Shown: positions 5,123 through 5,600 of the stretch, in pieces
Numbering within the stretch: the stretch's first letter is position 1
Layout: each line of letters opens with the position of its first letter
From: Candidatus Atribacteria bacterium 4572_76
GTDB lineage: Bacteria; Atribacterota; Phoenicimicrobiia; Phoenicimicrobiales; Phoenicimicrobiaceae
Assembly (NCBI GenBank): GCA_002084865.1
Contig: NBMG01000068.1
Location: forward strand, 789-6,388
DNA: 5,600 nt
Reading direction: 5' to 3'
Made by a program: the position numbers and the translations under genes
The notes under the pieces: generated by a model
What the model was told of the DNA's origin: nothing
Seen by the model: only the letters and a program-made list of their open reading frames with translations
Databases searched by the model: none

Positions 5123-5139
5123 ATCAATTTTAAATTGAT
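5123..5139. promoter_or_regulatory. 17-bp perfect palindrome, possible operator
   Basis: ATCAATTT and AAATTGAT are exact inverted repeats around a single T. The site is 32 bases upstream of the start codon of the 77-residue gene, within its leader or promoter region. Dyads of this length are typical operators for dimeric repressors, but the A/T-rich sequence makes chance occurrence more likely. Confidence 0.35.
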
Positions 5140-5291
5140 CGATAATAACTGTAATTTCATTTTTATCTTGAATATTATAAAAGAATTAGGCATGGAACTT
5201 TTAAATTTTACAACTGCAAATTTTTACTTCCAAATATAGATTTTTCTAATTTTAAAAATTAAATACTTCTTTGCACTATGTTAAAATTCTA

Positions 5292-5321
5292 ATTATAAAA
5301 TCAAATCCTTATTATTTACAA
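5292..5321 (-). promoter_or_regulatory. Candidate promoter for the 77-residue gene
   Basis: On the minus strand, TTGTAA (5321-5316) and TATAAT (5297-5292) are 18 bases apart, the same box pair as in the candidate PAS-gene promoter. Use of this promoter would give a leader of about 195 bases. Another TATAAT (5179-5174) is nearer the gene but has no recognisable -35. Neither is certain in such AT-rich DNA. Confidence 0.35.
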
Positions 5322-5389
5322 AATATTAAGAGGTAATGCGCTTGCTTTACTACCAAAATATTAAGAGGTAATGCGCTTGCTTTACTACC
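5319..5389. repeat. Tandem duplication of a 35-bp unit, each with a hairpin
   Basis: The 35-base unit at 5319-5353 is repeated exactly at 5354-5388, with one further matching base. Each unit holds a 23-base imperfect inverted repeat (5332-5354 and 5367-5389) beginning GGTA and ending TACC on both strands. On the minus strand it folds as GGUAGU with AUUACC (including one G-U), then an inner GC/GC pair and a 4-base loop, followed by a T-rich stretch. It begins about 10 bases after the stop of the truncated gene at 5400-5600. It could be a doubled, weak 3'-end structure or terminator of that gene. Two copies without a spacer are not a CRISPR array. Confidence 0.75.
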
Positions 5390-5399
5390 GGATAATTAA

Positions 5400-5600
5400 T
5401 TATTTTTTTACTGTGAGTATATTAGGAAGTAAACCATTGGCTCCATATCCTTGAATATAAAAAGTTCCTGCAAGTAAGGTAATCTGGATTTCACCGGGGG
5501 CATCAGCACTCTCCGGAAACCATTCTGATGTATTCATAGTAACTTCATTATAAGGATTCTGTAAACCGGCATTTTGAGCAAGTTCTACAGCCTCATCACG
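5400..5600 (-). CDS. C-terminal end of an unidentified protein (N-terminus beyond the window)
   Basis: The minus strand is open from the window edge to a TAA at 5402-5400, giving 66 codons in frame with position 5600. The fragment begins RDEAVELAQNAGLQNPYNEVT and ends ILTVKK. It is acidic to neutral and low in lysine until the last residues. It has an alanine-rich helix followed by strand-like segments (EIQITLLAGTFYIQGYG). The helix-then-beta pattern with AxxLAQNAGLxNPxNEVT recalls C-terminal parts of secreted or pilus-associated proteins such as TadE/TadG-like ones, but the match is weak and I do not assign it. Sensible composition, no internal stops and a 3' hairpin repeat just downstream support a real gene end. 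Confidence 0.72.
   Translation of the reverse strand, partial: RDEAVELAQNAGLQNPYNEVTMNTSEWFPESADAPGEIQITLLAGTFYIQGYGANGLLPNILTVKK

Noticed and set aside
5319..5389. CRISPR array
   Set aside because: Only two copies lie head to tail with no spacer between them, and no cas gene is visible.

Overview
The window is AT-rich bacterial DNA with strong Shine-Dalgarno sites and consensus-like housekeeping promoters (TTGNNN-17-TATAAT type). It carries signalling modules (tandem PAS, GAF, HD-GYP, a GEMM-I riboswitch) that suggest a low-GC, probably anaerobic bacterium, for example of the Clostridia or a similar low-GC candidate phylum. This placement is an inference: there is no rRNA, tRNA or phylogenetic marker here. 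I see no phage, plasmid or CRISPR module.

Left part. Positions 1-749 (minus strand) hold the N-terminal 249 codons of a tandem-PAS sensor protein whose output domain lies outside the window. The 539-base gap 750-1288 contains a 79-bp double-palindrome repeat (825-903), a candidate promoter for the PAS gene (938-966), an AT-rich stretch in which I recognise nothing (about 967-1081), and a c-di-GMP-I (GEMM-I) riboswitch aptamer (1082-1173) with its expression platform.

Main regulatory unit. The riboswitch precedes a 577-residue membrane protein (1289-3022, TTG start) with six predicted membrane segments, a coiled coil, a GAF domain and an intact HD-GYP c-di-GMP phosphodiesterase domain. The 3' end of the aptamer (1162-1179) can pair almost perfectly with the ribosome-binding region (1259-1276). 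This fits a translational ON switch: c-di-GMP binding would free the ribosome-binding site of an enzyme that destroys c-di-GMP, making a homeostatic loop. The loop is the most interesting item in the window. The aptamer is well supported, but the direction of the switch is inferred.

Centre. cysK (3019-3915, minus strand) encodes O-acetylserine sulfhydrylase. It converges on the HD-GYP gene so tightly that the two stop codons overlap. It has a good promoter (3999-4027) and a leader with two competing hairpins. The 374-base gap 3916-4289 separates cysK from a divergent two-gene unit. It holds the cysK leader and promoter, a perfect 14-bp inverted repeat (4058-4090), and the consensus promoter of the rightward unit (4224-4252).

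Right part. Two small unrecognised proteins (4290-4508 and 4532-4795, plus strand) form an apparent operon. They converge on a 77-residue cysteine-containing small protein (4858-5091, minus strand). The 308-base gap 5092-5399 holds a hairpin at that gene's ribosome-binding site, a 17-bp palindrome, a candidate promoter and a 35-bp tandem duplication. The window ends with the last 66 codons of another minus-strand gene (5400-5600).
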